NCBI GenBank assembly: GCA_018677555.1
Contig: JAHHOT010000196.1
Location: forward strand, 1-53,456
Reading direction: 5' to 3'
Source of the DNA: Gammaproteobacteria bacterium
GTDB taxonomy: Bacteria > Pseudomonadota > Gammaproteobacteria > Steroidobacterales > Woeseiaceae
DNA: 53,456 nucleotides
Under the pieces are notes generated by a model. That model was not told the origin of the DNA, made no database searches, and worked only from the letters and a program-made list of their open reading frames with translations. Of this stretch, positions 39,260 through 49,030 are shown piece by piece (positions within the stretch are counted from its first letter, which is position 1; each line of letters starts with the position of its first letter). The position numbers and the translations under genes are program-made.

Positions 39260-42200
39260 TCAAGGCCTGATGGAAATCTCGGTATATCCCGTATCCGGAA
39301 CGGTCTGACCCGTCAGGCCGCTGATCACCTGCAAACAGTAATCCGTGCCGCCTCTTTCTGCCGGGATCGCCGAGCCATCCATCAGCACCGTCTGCCAGTT
39401 GAATTTCCATTCGTCCTGCGCCGCGTCGTAACGCAAGTCGCTGTTGCCGGGGAATTGCCCCGGATCGAGCACGACCGTGCCTGTCGCACAGTCAATCGCG
39501 GTCAGCGTCGGGTCGGCAGCCGAGCTGTCGACGCGGGCGCCGCTCGAGTCGAGCCAGCCGAACGTCAGCGGCACAGTGCTGCCGGCTTTCTTGTTGCCAT
39601 TATTGAAATCGATGCCGAACGAGGCGCCGTACTGCACGGTCACGGTATACGAGGCGGAGGACGAATTACCTGAATCGTCAGATGCATCGCATGTCACAAC
39701 GGTATCGCCGAAGGGCAACGGATCGCCGGACAGCTCGCCGCCAGCGGCAACGCAGGTCACCGTTGGATCCGGGTCAACGCCGTCGACATCTGACACCTCG
39801 ACCTGGGCCTCGAAGTCGAGGCTGCCGGTGCCGTCCGCTCCTGCGCCAACCAGCACTGGCGACGTCGGAACGACGTCAAATACCGGCGCCTGTGTGTCAT
39901 CGACAGTGACATCGAACGTCACCACTGCCGAGTTGCCTGCCGTGTCCGTTCCTGTGCAACTCACCGTCGTCGTCGGTCCCGGCGACGCCAGCGGGAAGAA
40001 GGCCGGCGCTGCAGGATCGCAGTCGATCGTGATGTCAGCCGCGGCGTCGAAATTGTCGGTAAACGTCGGCAGCGGATAGTCAAAGTCCGCCCCGCCTTCC
40101 GTGTTTGCTTCGACGTCGGCCACGACCGGCGGCGTACCGACCGGTGCAGTAACGTCCTCGATCACGACGGTAAATGATGCCAGCGCAGAGTTGACGCTGC
40201 CGGCGGAGTTGAAGCCATCGTCCGTCGCCGTGCATGCTACCGTCGTGGAGCCGATCGAGAATGCGGACCCCGATGCCGGTATGCAGCTGACGTCGACGAC
40301 TTCATCGACCAGCGGGTCGTCAGTCGCGGTAAAGGTCGGGAATGCCACGAGCGCCTGGCTCGGATCACCCGCCGGGTCATCGGCGGCTTGTGTAATGACA
40401 TACGGCGGATCCGCAGGCGCGAGTGGCGCATCGAATACCGGCGCGCCATTGTCCTGTACGTCGACGAACAGGCTTACGCTTGCGATGTTGCCCGCCGCGT
40501 CTTCGGCGGTGCAGGTAATGCCGGTCGGTGCGCCGGGCGCATTCAGCGGCAGCGGGGTAACCGTCGCGCTGGGAATGTCCGTGCAGATCGCGGTGCCGGT
40601 GGTGTCGGCGACGCATACCGGGGTAATCACTGTGCCGTTGTCATCGGCGGTGACCGACCCGGAGCCCACGAGGTCGACGCAGGCGCCGCCGGGGCGATCT
40701 GCCTCCGCATTGAAGACAAGGCCGTCCGCAACGTTGAATTCCGGTGGCAGGGTGTCCAGCACGATGCGCTCGCGGTCATCGGCGAGTGAGGTCTCGCAGT
40801 AGTACGGCAACGATGGATCTTCGCCGTCCGGGATGATCTTTGTGCAATTCGCGGCCTGTGATGCGGCCGTAAAGCCGTTGACGGCGATATTTTGCAGGTC
40901 CGTCGCGGTGCCGAAGACGCGTCGCGTAAAAAATATCGTTTCGCCCGGTACGGCTATAGCGCTGATTGCTCCGGCAAACGGATCGTCGATGCTCGCAATG
41001 TCGAGGTTGTTGTCCGGGTTATTGACCGCCGCAAGAACGCGTGCCTCGAACTGCGGCAAAAAGTCGCATTCCCGCGAGGTTGGCGTGATGTAGGGCACCC
41101 AGGCGATGATCTGTGAATCGACGCTGTCTGCTGCGGAGCCGGAAATGGTGATATCGGCGCCCATCGACGTGGTTACGTTGCCCGTGTTCGTGATCGCAAA
41201 CGTGTAGTCGGTCCAGGTGATGCCGTCACCGAGCGTCGTGTTGATGAGTTCCGGGTTGATCAGCTCGGGATTGATCAGCTCCGGGTTGATCAGCTCGGGA
41301 TTGATCAGTTCCGGGTTAATCAATTCCGGATTAGCAAAACCGAGATTCTCCAGCTCGAGATTAATGAGTTCCGGATTAATAAGCTCCGGATTGATGAGTT
41401 CCGGATTCATCAATTCCGGGTTGATGAGTTCCGGGTTGATGAGCTCCGGATTGATCAACTCGGGGTTGATCAGTTCCGGATTGTGCAGCTCCGCCTGCAG
41501 CACGTCGTCGGTGCACATCGGATCGGTGGGATCGCATACCGGGCTCTGGTAACTGGGTTGTTGCAATAATCCTTCGGGACCGCTGCCCCCCAGCGGAATG
41601 CTGGCGAGCACCTGGCAGCTGGTCTCGTAGTCGCCGGGGTTCGTATCGACGCAGGCGGATTCAAAAGCATTGACGACAACCGCGGTGTCATCGAGGTTGG
41701 CGACGACGAATACCGTGCGCGCAAACGTTGCCTTGGCGGGCAGCTCGATATCCTCGAATAGTTCAGGTGCCGGCAGCGTCGGATCATCGAACGGTGGCAC
41801 CGCCGGAAGTTGCCGGAACGATGCGCGGCAGTTGACGGTGTCGTCGCAGGGCTGGTTGGCGATCTGCAGCCGGTATGACTGTGTTGCCGTACTGCTGTTC
41901 TGGATTGCCACGGCAAATGCGCGCTGCAGGCCGGTCAGCGGCTTGTTGATGGTCGGCGCGATAAGCCGTACGCGGTCCCTGATCATCGACCCGTAAATAT
42001 TTGCATCGCGCGTGCGGTCCGCCGGTTCGGCCAGCATCGAGCAGACCTGGATGTTTGTTTCAGTGCCGTCGATGCCTTCGGCCGTGCGGCTGCGGTCGAC
42101 CAGCGGGCCGTCTGCCGCACCCGCCAGAAGCACATCGCTGTCGATGTCCACGTCGTTGTTGGCCATGCCGGTTTCGGGCGGCGAATAGGGTACGGCTTCG

Positions 42201-43933
42201 TCGAGCGCCAACGGCAGTATGTTGCCGCGGACGTCCCGGTTGTCCGCCCAGGCGGCGTAAAAATCCGTGACGTCGGTCAACGGATCGATTACGGCCGACG
42301 CGTTGCTGATCCACAGCCCGTCCTCGTTCTGCCGGAACTCCGGCGCCGTCATCGCGATGTAGTCACCGATAAACGACAGGCTGCCTGACGCGTACAGCTT
42401 CGCGTTTGGAAAACTTGCCTCGCCTTCGATAGCAACCGTCGCGCCGAGCTCATCGTCTTCGACTTCCGCCGCGATGCGGTACTGCGAGACGCGGACGGCG
42501 GGAGACGGCGCCAGTACGTTACCGTCAACGTCGGAGACAATGCGTGCCGTGTATACGTCGACTTTGCGATTTACATTCGCGCTCAGCGCGGGTTCGAAGT
42601 AATCAGCGACCACAGCGGGCCCTGGCGCGGTCAGCGCTTCGCGCCGGGTGTCGTACCAGGCGACCTGTACCTTGCCGTTCGCGGTGAATGCCGTTGGCAT
42701 GAATTGAAATCCGTCGCCGGCATCATCCGTGGTCAGTGGGTCGCCGTCGTCGGAGTCATCTACGGCAATCGGGTCAGTGCTCCAGGTCTCGCCGTCCGCG
42801 GAGTGTTTAAAGACGATGCGCGGACGACCCGATACGCAGTCGCCATTGCCGTCGTAGTCGCGGTCTGAATAGAACACGTAGGCGTTTTTACCGTCGTAGG
42901 TTGCCCACGGGAAATCGTTGGTGCGGAACGTGACAGCCGTCGGTGATGCCGCGCTGATCTGGTCGAAACTGCAAATGTCGGCGAGAACTTCGCCCTTGGT
43001 CGCTTTGTTGCCGTTGTTGGTGATGACCGAGTACATGATCGAGTCGGGATCGTTGATGTCGCCCGCACGCCGCCAGACGGCCAGCACGTCCTGGCCCATC
43101 GCCGTCAGCGAGATGCCCGAAACCTCGTTCTGCTCCTCCGATAGCTTGAGTACCTTGTTGCGCCAGGTGACTCCGAGATCCGTCGATGTTTTCAGATTGA
43201 TCTTGACGCTGTTGCTGCCGGTAAACACGGCGAACCCGAGGTACAGCGTGCCGCTGGGGTAAACACGTGTAATCGTGCCGAGGTCGGGATTTTCCATTAC
43301 CGTGGATATAGTGACCGTGTCCTGACGGTTTACCTCTTCCGGTACGAACAGCAATTCACCCTTGTCGATAAATCGCCCTTCGCTGCCTTCGTCCGCGATT
43401 ATCGTATTCTGTCCGGGCTCGTAGAAATCCGCGTCTTCCTTGTTGACTTCGAGCCAGTGCTGGATTGCGATAACGCCCGCGTCGCTGTCCCTGTCGCCAG
43501 CGATGAAATTGAAGATCGCCATGCCGGGTGGGTGTGTGAATCGCGGGTCAGCGGCAAAGCTTTCACCGATGGATCCATCGAGGTCCAGTGCATGTCCAGG
43601 CGCAATGCGGCTGGTGAACGTATTGCCGGCGTCGCAGCTCATCGATACGCCCTGCCAGGCGTCGCCGATCTCGGGATAATCGACGGTCCGGTAGTCGTTG
43701 TAGGCGCATATGATGCAGGACGGATTGGTTGGACGAATTGCACAGGCAGGTTCGTTCTGCTGCTTCAGCCCGTAGTCGCGCAAATCGGCGGGATCGATGG
43801 TCGGCCCGACAACGTTGACGTTAGGCCCGGGATCGCCGGCAATTACCTGTGCGAAAGCCGGTGCAGTCACTCCACTAAGTGCAGTCGCGAGCAGGACAGC
43901 GAACGTCCTTGTTCTTTTTGTTTGTAGGTTCAT
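39260..43933 (-). CDS. Giant exported protein: sialidase-like N-terminal region, NPELI pentapeptide tract, HYR-like repeats, Ig-like C-terminal domain
   Basis: 1557 aa; signal peptide; SCDAGNTFTSRIAPG and YDGKNAYVFYSDRDYDGNGD; multiple CxxAxDxxGN...VTVxDTxAPVF modules; C-terminal KKAGSTVPLTFGWLDSSG. Confidence 0.88.
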   Translation of the reverse strand: MNLQTKRTRTFAVLLATALSGVTAPAFAQVIAGDPGPNVNVVGPTIDPADLRDYGLKQQNEPACAIRPTNPSCIICAYNDYRTVDYPEIGDAWQGVSMSCDAGNTFTSRIAPGHALDLDGSIGESFAADPRFTHPPGMAIFNFIAGDRDSDAGVIAIQHWLEVNKEDADFYEPGQNTIIADEGSEGRFIDKGELLFVPEEVNRQDTVTISTVMENPDLGTITRVYPSGTLYLGFAVFTGSNSVKINLKTSTDLGVTWRNKVLKLSEEQNEVSGISLTAMGQDVLAVWRRAGDINDPDSIMYSVITNNGNKATKGEVLADICSFDQISAASPTAVTFRTNDFPWATYDGKNAYVFYSDRDYDGNGDCVSGRPRIVFKHSADGETWSTDPIAVDDSDDGDPLTTDDAGDGFQFMPTAFTANGKVQVAWYDTRREALTAPGPAVVADYFEPALSANVNRKVDVYTARIVSDVDGNVLAPSPAVRVSQYRIAAEVEDDELGATVAIEGEASFPNAKLYASGSLSFIGDYIAMTAPEFRQNEDGLWISNASAVIDPLTDVTDFYAAWADNRDVRGNILPLALDEAVPYSPPETGMANNDVDIDSDVLLAGAADGPLVDRSRTAEGIDGTETNIQVCSMLAEPADRTRDANIYGSMIRDRVRLIAPTINKPLTGLQRAFAVAIQNSSTATQSYRLQIANQPCDDTVNCRASFRQLPAVPPFDDPTLPAPELFEDIELPAKATFARTVFVVANLDDTAVVVNAFESACVDTNPGDYETSCQVLASIPLGGSGPEGLLQQPSYQSPVCDPTDPMCTDDVLQAELHNPELINPELINPELINPELINPELMNPELINPELINPELINLELENLGFANPELINPELINPELINPELINPELINPELINTTLGDGITWTDYTFAITNTGNVTTSMGADITISGSAADSVDSQIIAWVPYITPTSRECDFLPQFEARVLAAVNNPDNNLDIASIDDPFAGAISAIAVPGETIFFTRRVFGTATDLQNIAVNGFTAASQAANCTKIIPDGEDPSLPYYCETSLADDRERIVLDTLPPEFNVADGLVFNAEADRPGGACVDLVGSGSVTADDNGTVITPVCVADTTGTAICTDIPSATVTPLPLNAPGAPTGITCTAEDAAGNIASVSLFVDVQDNGAPVFDAPLAPADPPYVITQAADDPAGDPSQALVAFPTFTATDDPLVDEVVDVSCIPASGSAFSIGSTTVACTATDDGFNSAGSVNSALASFTVVIEDVTAPVGTPPVVADVEANTEGGADFDYPLPTFTDNFDAAADITIDCDPAAPAFFPLASPGPTTTVSCTGTDTAGNSAVVTFDVTVDDTQAPVFDVVPTSPVLVGAGADGTGSLDFEAQVEVSDVDGVDPDPTVTCVAAGGELSGDPLPFGDTVVTCDASDDSGNSSSASYTVTVQYGASFGIDFNNGNKKAGSTVPLTFGWLDSSGARVDSSAADPTLTAIDCATGTVVLDPGQFPGNSDLRYDAAQDEWKFNWQTVLMDGSAIPAERGGTDYCLQVISGLTGQTVPDTGYTEISIRP
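41231..41500 (-). repeat. 15-bp coding tandem repeat: 18 in-phase pentads, 14 exact xNPEL
   Basis: LQAEL HNPEL INPEL(x4) MNPEL INPEL(x2) INLEL ENLGF ANPEL INPEL(x5) INTTL; 270 bp = 18 x 15. Confidence 0.97.
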
Positions 43934-44203
43934 TTTATTCCGTTGCTATTATTAGTACGGCGAACGCCTCCCGAGGTTTGTTAACCCGGGCTTGCTGTCC
44001 TCCCCCTGAATGGTTTCAGTATAAAGTAATATGTCGAACACTACGAAAATCATAAACTTGCCGGCAAATTTTTATGTAAAGTGAGGCAGTCAGCAGGGTA
44101 TGACCTGAAATAGCGGAGGCAGGCGCCAACATCTGGTCATTGCGTTACACTTTGCCTGGCGATGAAGCTCGCTCGACATCATAAATAAAAATATGAGGGC
44201 CAA

Positions 44204-44965
44204 TTGAGCATTCTCCGTTACACGATTCCGAACAGCTTTACCGCGCTTAGCCTGCTGCTGGGGCTGGGTTCGATCGTCACCGGCTATCTCGGGGATCTCG
44301 AGCTCGCTGCCTGGATGATTGTCTGGTGCGGTCTGCTGGATGTGCTCGACGGACTAGCCGCACGATTGCTCAAGGCAACATCGCCGTTCGGGGCCGAGTT
44401 CGACTCGATGGCCGACCTGGTGGCATTCGGTGTGGCGCCGGCAATGCTGGTATTGCAGGCCGGCATGCAGCTGGGCGGCGTGGAGGTCGGCAGCGGCCCG
44501 TTCTGGGTGTTACTCGTCGCCGTCGGTGTCTACGTACTCTGCGGCGCGATGCGCCTCGCGCGTTTCAACCTGACCAGCGACAAGCCGAGCAGCGACTGGT
44601 TTTCCGGCATTCCTATCACGGCGGCGGGCGGCGGCCTGATCTCAACCGCAATTATCTTGCTCGCTCGTTACGAGGATATTGCGGTGGCGATGCCACTGCA
44701 CGTGTACCTGCCGCTGACAATGTTCGCATTCGGCCTTGCAATGATCTCGACGATTCGCTTTCCGAAAATTCGCAGACGCGACAGTAAGCTGATCAACGGT
44801 TTTCAGGCGTTCAACTTTGCCGCTTCCTATTACTGCGGCATCACGCGGAGTTTTCCCGAGTACCTGTTCTTTATGGCCGTTTTCTTGCTGATCGTCGGCA
44901 TCATTGCAGGTCGAATTTCGAAACGGCGCGAATCGCGGCCGCTGGCGGCTGATGCGGGCAAGTAG
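44204..44965 (+). CDS. pssA: CDP-diacylglycerol--serine O-phosphatidyltransferase
   Basis: CDP-alcohol phosphotransferase signature DGLAARLLKATSPFGAEFDSMADLVAFGVAPAML; NSFTALSLLLGL N-terminus; TTG start. Confidence 0.9.
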   Translation: MSILRYTIPNSFTALSLLLGLGSIVTGYLGDLELAAWMIVWCGLLDVLDGLAARLLKATSPFGAEFDSMADLVAFGVAPAMLVLQAGMQLGGVEVGSGPFWVLLVAVGVYVLCGAMRLARFNLTSDKPSSDWFSGIPITAAGGGLISTAIILLARYEDIAVAMPLHVYLPLTMFAFGLAMISTIRFPKIRRRDSKLINGFQAFNFAASYYCGITRSFPEYLFFMAVFLLIVGIIAGRISKRRESRPLAADAGK

Positions 44966-45046
44966 ACGGGCAGCTCTTCGTGCCGCCGACGTTGCTCCGC
45001 TGCCGACTTTCCATTCAATTTCCGAACTGAACCCCAGGGAGTAGCA

Positions 45047-47494
45047 ATGCGTTTGCGCGTTCTTTTGTTGGCCATGGTGCTTTCTGCTTGCGGGCAGTCG
45101 TCCACAAACGGCAATTCGGGTGTTGCCGGCAAGCTGGACTCGTTTGAACACCTCGAAGGATTTGTAGATCTGTACTGGGATGCCGCCGACGGGCGCCTCT
45201 ACATGATCGTCGAGCGATTCGGTGCGCCTATCCTGCATCAGTCATCCTTGCCGCGGGGCATTGGTTCGAACGATATCGGGCTCGATCGCGGTCAGCTCGG
45301 CGATACGCGCATCGTCGAGTTCGAACGAGTGGGCCCGAAGGTCCTGATGATCGAGCAGAACCTGCGTTACCGTGCATTGAGCGACAATCCCGATGAGCAG
45401 AATGCGGTGGACGAGTCGTTCGCGCGCTCGGTCATCTGGGGTTTCGAGAGCAAAGGCGAGCTGGACGGGGCCAGCATCATCGACATTACCGACTTTGCGC
45501 TGAGTGACGCCCATTCTGTGGCGGCGCGGTTGAGCCAGCTTGAGGAAGGCGAGTATTCCATCGACGCGAGCCGATCCGCGATATACCGTCCACGCACGAA
45601 GGCATTTCCCGACAACACAGAAGTCGAGGCGATCGTCACTTACTCGGGAAAGCCCGCAGGTGAGTTGTTGCCCACGGTCGTTCCCGATCCGCAAAGCATC
45701 ACCGTGCACCTGCATCATTCTTTCATTCGCTTGCCTGACGACAACTACGAGCCCGTGCGTTTCGACCCTCGCTCAGGCCTGATCGGTCTGCGCTACGGGA
45801 GTGACGGTTTCTTCGATTATGCGTCCGCGATCGACGAACCGCTGGCAAGCGAGTTCGGGCGGCGGCACCGGCTGGAGAAAAAAGATCCGTCCGCGGATCG
45901 CAGCGAAGCGGTGGAGCCAATTGTCTACTACCTGGATCGCGGTGCCCCGGAGCCGGTAAGACAGGCGCTGTTGGAAGGTGCTTCGTGGTGGAACGAGGCG
46001 TTCGAGGCGGCGGGCTACATCGATGCATTCCAGGTGCGCATGCTGCCCGAAGGCGCCGACCCGATGGATGTTCGCTACAACGTTATTCAATGGGTTCACA
46101 GGTCCACCCGTGGATGGTCCTACGGTTCGTCAATCGTCGACCCGCGCACCGGGGAGATTATGAAGGGCCACGTGACGCTTGGTTCCTTGCGAGTTCGCCA
46201 GGACTTCATGATCGCCGAAGGGCTGCTGGCACCCTATACGAAGGACTACGTGCCGGAGGATATGCTGGAAATGTCGCTTGCGCGCATCCGGCAATTATCG
46301 GCACACGAAGTCGGGCACACGCTGGGCTTTGCGCATAATTTTGCCGCGAGCACGCAGGGCAGGGCGTCGGTCATGGACTATCCGTTTCCGCTTGTCCGCT
46401 TCGACGGCGGCGGCGATCTCGATCTCGATGAGGCCTACGCAACGGGCATGGGGGAGTGGGACAAACGCTCAGTGTTGTATGCCTACAGCGACTTCCCGGA
46501 TGTGCGCGACCCGCACGAAGAGCGCGAACGCATCATGGCTGAAACAATCGAGATGGGTTTGCGTTTCGTATCGGATGCGGATTCGCGTGACCCCGGCACG
46601 GCGCATCCATGGGGCAACCTGTGGGATAACGGCGAGAACGCAATCGATGAATTGGAGCATCTGCTCCGGGTTCGCACTTACGCACTGAGAAATTTCTCCG
46701 AAGATGTCATACAGCGCGGCCGGCCGCATGCAACGATCGAGGAAGCGCTCGTGCCGATATACCTGTTGCATCGTTATCAGATTCGTGCCGTTGGCAAGCT
46801 GATCGGCGGGCATTACTTCACCTACGCCTTGCGCGGCGATGAGCAGGTCCCGACCACGCCAGTATCCGCTGCGGATCAACGCGCGGCCATTCTTGCGTTG
46901 CTGAACACGATTGACCCGGCCGTCCTGGTATTGCCGGAAAGCCTGCCGGGCGGTATCCCGCCGCGCCCGCCGGGGCACGGCATGACGCGTGAAATGTTCC
47001 CGCGAACGACAGGTGTCACCTTCGATCCGGTCGGCCCGGCACGCAGCGCCGTAACGCTCACTCTGGATAGCCTGTTGCACCCGGCGCGGGCTGCCCGCAT
47101 GGTCGCCGGACACGCAGCAGACCCGCGCTTGCCGGGGTTTGACGAGCTGACCGGCTCCATTCTCGGCGCAACCTGGTTTGCGGGCCGCCTGCGCGGGATG
47201 CAGGGTGTCGTCCAGCGCAGCACCAGTATGCTGGTGCTTGAGCGGTTTCTTGCGCTGAGCGTCGATCCGTCAACCAGCAGCGAGGTGCGCGCATTGGCGG
47301 TGGACGCGATTGCCTTGCTGCAGAACTGGCTGGAAGGCCGGGTGCGTGATCCCGACCCGGTGTGGCGCGCTCACTTTACGCACGCGCAATCGTTGATCCG
47401 GCAACTGCGCGAAAATCCCGAGCGCGTGCAGGGCATCGCGCCCGTAGGCGTGCCGCCCGGCTCCCCAATCGGCGCCGCGCAGGATCACAACTAG
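45047..47494 (+). CDS. Zinc-dependent metalloprotease (DUF5117/DUF4953 type), lipoprotein
   Basis: VLSACG lipobox; SAHEVGHTLGFAHNFAAST; VVEPIVYYLDRGAPEPVRQALLEGASWWNEAFEAAGY-like region. Confidence 0.93.
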   Translation: MRLRVLLLAMVLSACGQSSTNGNSGVAGKLDSFEHLEGFVDLYWDAADGRLYMIVERFGAPILHQSSLPRGIGSNDIGLDRGQLGDTRIVEFERVGPKVLMIEQNLRYRALSDNPDEQNAVDESFARSVIWGFESKGELDGASIIDITDFALSDAHSVAARLSQLEEGEYSIDASRSAIYRPRTKAFPDNTEVEAIVTYSGKPAGELLPTVVPDPQSITVHLHHSFIRLPDDNYEPVRFDPRSGLIGLRYGSDGFFDYASAIDEPLASEFGRRHRLEKKDPSADRSEAVEPIVYYLDRGAPEPVRQALLEGASWWNEAFEAAGYIDAFQVRMLPEGADPMDVRYNVIQWVHRSTRGWSYGSSIVDPRTGEIMKGHVTLGSLRVRQDFMIAEGLLAPYTKDYVPEDMLEMSLARIRQLSAHEVGHTLGFAHNFAASTQGRASVMDYPFPLVRFDGGGDLDLDEAYATGMGEWDKRSVLYAYSDFPDVRDPHEERERIMAETIEMGLRFVSDADSRDPGTAHPWGNLWDNGENAIDELEHLLRVRTYALRNFSEDVIQRGRPHATIEEALVPIYLLHRYQIRAVGKLIGGHYFTYALRGDEQVPTTPVSAADQRAAILALLNTIDPAVLVLPESLPGGIPPRPPGHGMTREMFPRTTGVTFDPVGPARSAVTLTLDSLLHPARAARMVAGHAADPRLPGFDELTGSILGATWFAGRLRGMQGVVQRSTSMLVLERFLALSVDPSTSSEVRALAVDAIALLQNWLEGRVRDPDPVWRAHFTHAQSLIRQLRENPERVQGIAPVGVPPGSPIGAAQDHN

Positions 47495-47507
47495 AGGACT
47501 CGCCGGC

Positions 47508-48944
47508 GTGTCGACCACGATGACCGTATTCCTTGCCTACCTGGCATTGCTGGTCGGCCTCGCCATCTGGAGTCGCCGCGAAACGCATTCGCTCAAGGGT
47601 TACTTCCTGGCGGGCAAGAAACTGCCTTTCTGGGTCGTGGCATTCAGCACCAATGCGACCGGCGAGAGCGGCTGGCTGTTGCTGGGCCTCACCGGGATGG
47701 GTTACGCCGTCGGTGCCCAGGCGTACTGGGTCGTCGTGGGCGAGACAATCGGTATTGCGCTGTCGTGGACGTTGATTTCGCGAAAACTGAAGCGCTTGAG
47801 CGACAAGTCGGACTCGATCACGCTGCCTGACGTCATCTCTGCTCACTTCGACGATCGCAAGCATCACCTGCGTGCCATCGCGGTCGTCATCATATTGACC
47901 ATGGTGTGCGCGTACGTAACGGCACAAATGGCGGCCTCCGGCAAGGCGCTGTCCAGCTTCACCGGCATGGACTACAAGACCGCCGTCATATTCGGCGGCA
48001 TCGTCATCATCGCCTACACTTTTGTTGGCGGATACAAAGCAGTGTCGTACACCGACGTGGTTCAGGGCGTGCTTATGCTGGCCGGTCTGATCGTGGTGCC
48101 GGTGGTCGCGATCGAGGCTGCGGGCGGCTGGGCCGCGGTGACCGACTCGCTGCGCGCTATCGATCCGTCGCTGCTCAGCATGTGGAGCGTGATCGACGGC
48201 GGTCTGCCAGGCTGGATCCTGCTCGTGAGTTTTGTAGCGATCGGTTTGCCATTCCTCGGTGTGCCACAGCTCATGACCCGCTTCATGGCAGCCAAAGACG
48301 ACGAGGAGCTGCGCAAGGCCCGGCTCATGTCCGTCGCGGTAATCCTGATGTTCGATATTGGCGCGGTCACCGCCGGCATGGCGGGTCGCGCGTTGTTTCC
48401 GGAACTTGCGGACGCCGAGACGATTTTCCCGACCCTGTCATCCGAATTGTTCCCGCCGCTGATCACCGGTGTGCTGATGGTGGTGGTCCTGTCGGCCATC
48501 ATGTCGACCGTCGACTCGTTGCTGCTGCTCGCCTCGTCGGCCGTGGTGCGCGACACGATGCAGAAGATATTCGGGAGTGAAAAAAGCGATCGACGGCTTG
48601 CCGTAATCGGCAAGCTCGTAACGATTGTCATCGGCATTCTGGGCATCGGTTTCGCTATCGAGGAAGTGAAGTTCCTGTTCTGGTTTATCCTGTTCGCCTG
48701 GTCCGGCCTCGGTGCCGCATTCGGCCCGGTCATCATTTGCATGCTCTACTACCCGAAAGCGACGCGCCAGGGCGCCGCCGCCGGCATGGTGGTCGGGTTT
48801 GTCGTGACCGTAACGTGGATATTGTTCCTGAAAGAACGAACCTACGAGCTGTACGAGATGATTCCGGGATTTTTCATCGGGCTCGCCGTGACGTTCGGCG
48901 TCAGCAGGCTGACCTGGCGCGACGGCCAACGGGGACATTCCTGA
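47508..48944 (+). CDS. Sodium:solute symporter, PutP-like
   Basis: LLVGLAIWSRRETHSLKGYFLAGKKLPFWVVAFSTNATGESGWLLLGLTGMGYAVG; VGGYKAVSYTDVVQGVLML; ILSAIMSTVDSLLLLASSAVVRD-like region. Confidence 0.95.
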   Translation: MSTTMTVFLAYLALLVGLAIWSRRETHSLKGYFLAGKKLPFWVVAFSTNATGESGWLLLGLTGMGYAVGAQAYWVVVGETIGIALSWTLISRKLKRLSDKSDSITLPDVISAHFDDRKHHLRAIAVVIILTMVCAYVTAQMAASGKALSSFTGMDYKTAVIFGGIVIIAYTFVGGYKAVSYTDVVQGVLMLAGLIVVPVVAIEAAGGWAAVTDSLRAIDPSLLSMWSVIDGGLPGWILLVSFVAIGLPFLGVPQLMTRFMAAKDDEELRKARLMSVAVILMFDIGAVTAGMAGRALFPELADAETIFPTLSSELFPPLITGVLMVVVLSAIMSTVDSLLLLASSAVVRDTMQKIFGSEKSDRRLAVIGKLVTIVIGILGIGFAIEEVKFLFWFILFAWSGLGAAFGPVIICMLYYPKATRQGAAAGMVVGFVVTVTWILFLKERTYELYEMIPGFFIGLAVTFGVSRLTWRDGQRGHS

Positions 48945-49030
48945 GAAATGGGGACATTCCTGATTTCCGCGAGAGAAATGGGGACATTCCTGATCACCGT
49001 GCATGGAAATCAGGAATGTCCCCATTTCCA
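48931..49030. repeat. AAATGGGGACATTCC element cluster, copy B: three direct units and one inverted unit
   Basis: Units at 48931-48944, 48946-48968, 48976-48998; inverted unit 49005-49027 is the exact reverse complement of 48946-48968 (23 bp). Confidence 0.95.

Noticed and set aside
41217-41552. Plus-strand 111-aa ORF with SSGLISSGL repeats
   Set aside because: Antisense shadow of the NPELI tract; any 15-bp in-frame repeat stays open on the opposite strand. No plausible start context.
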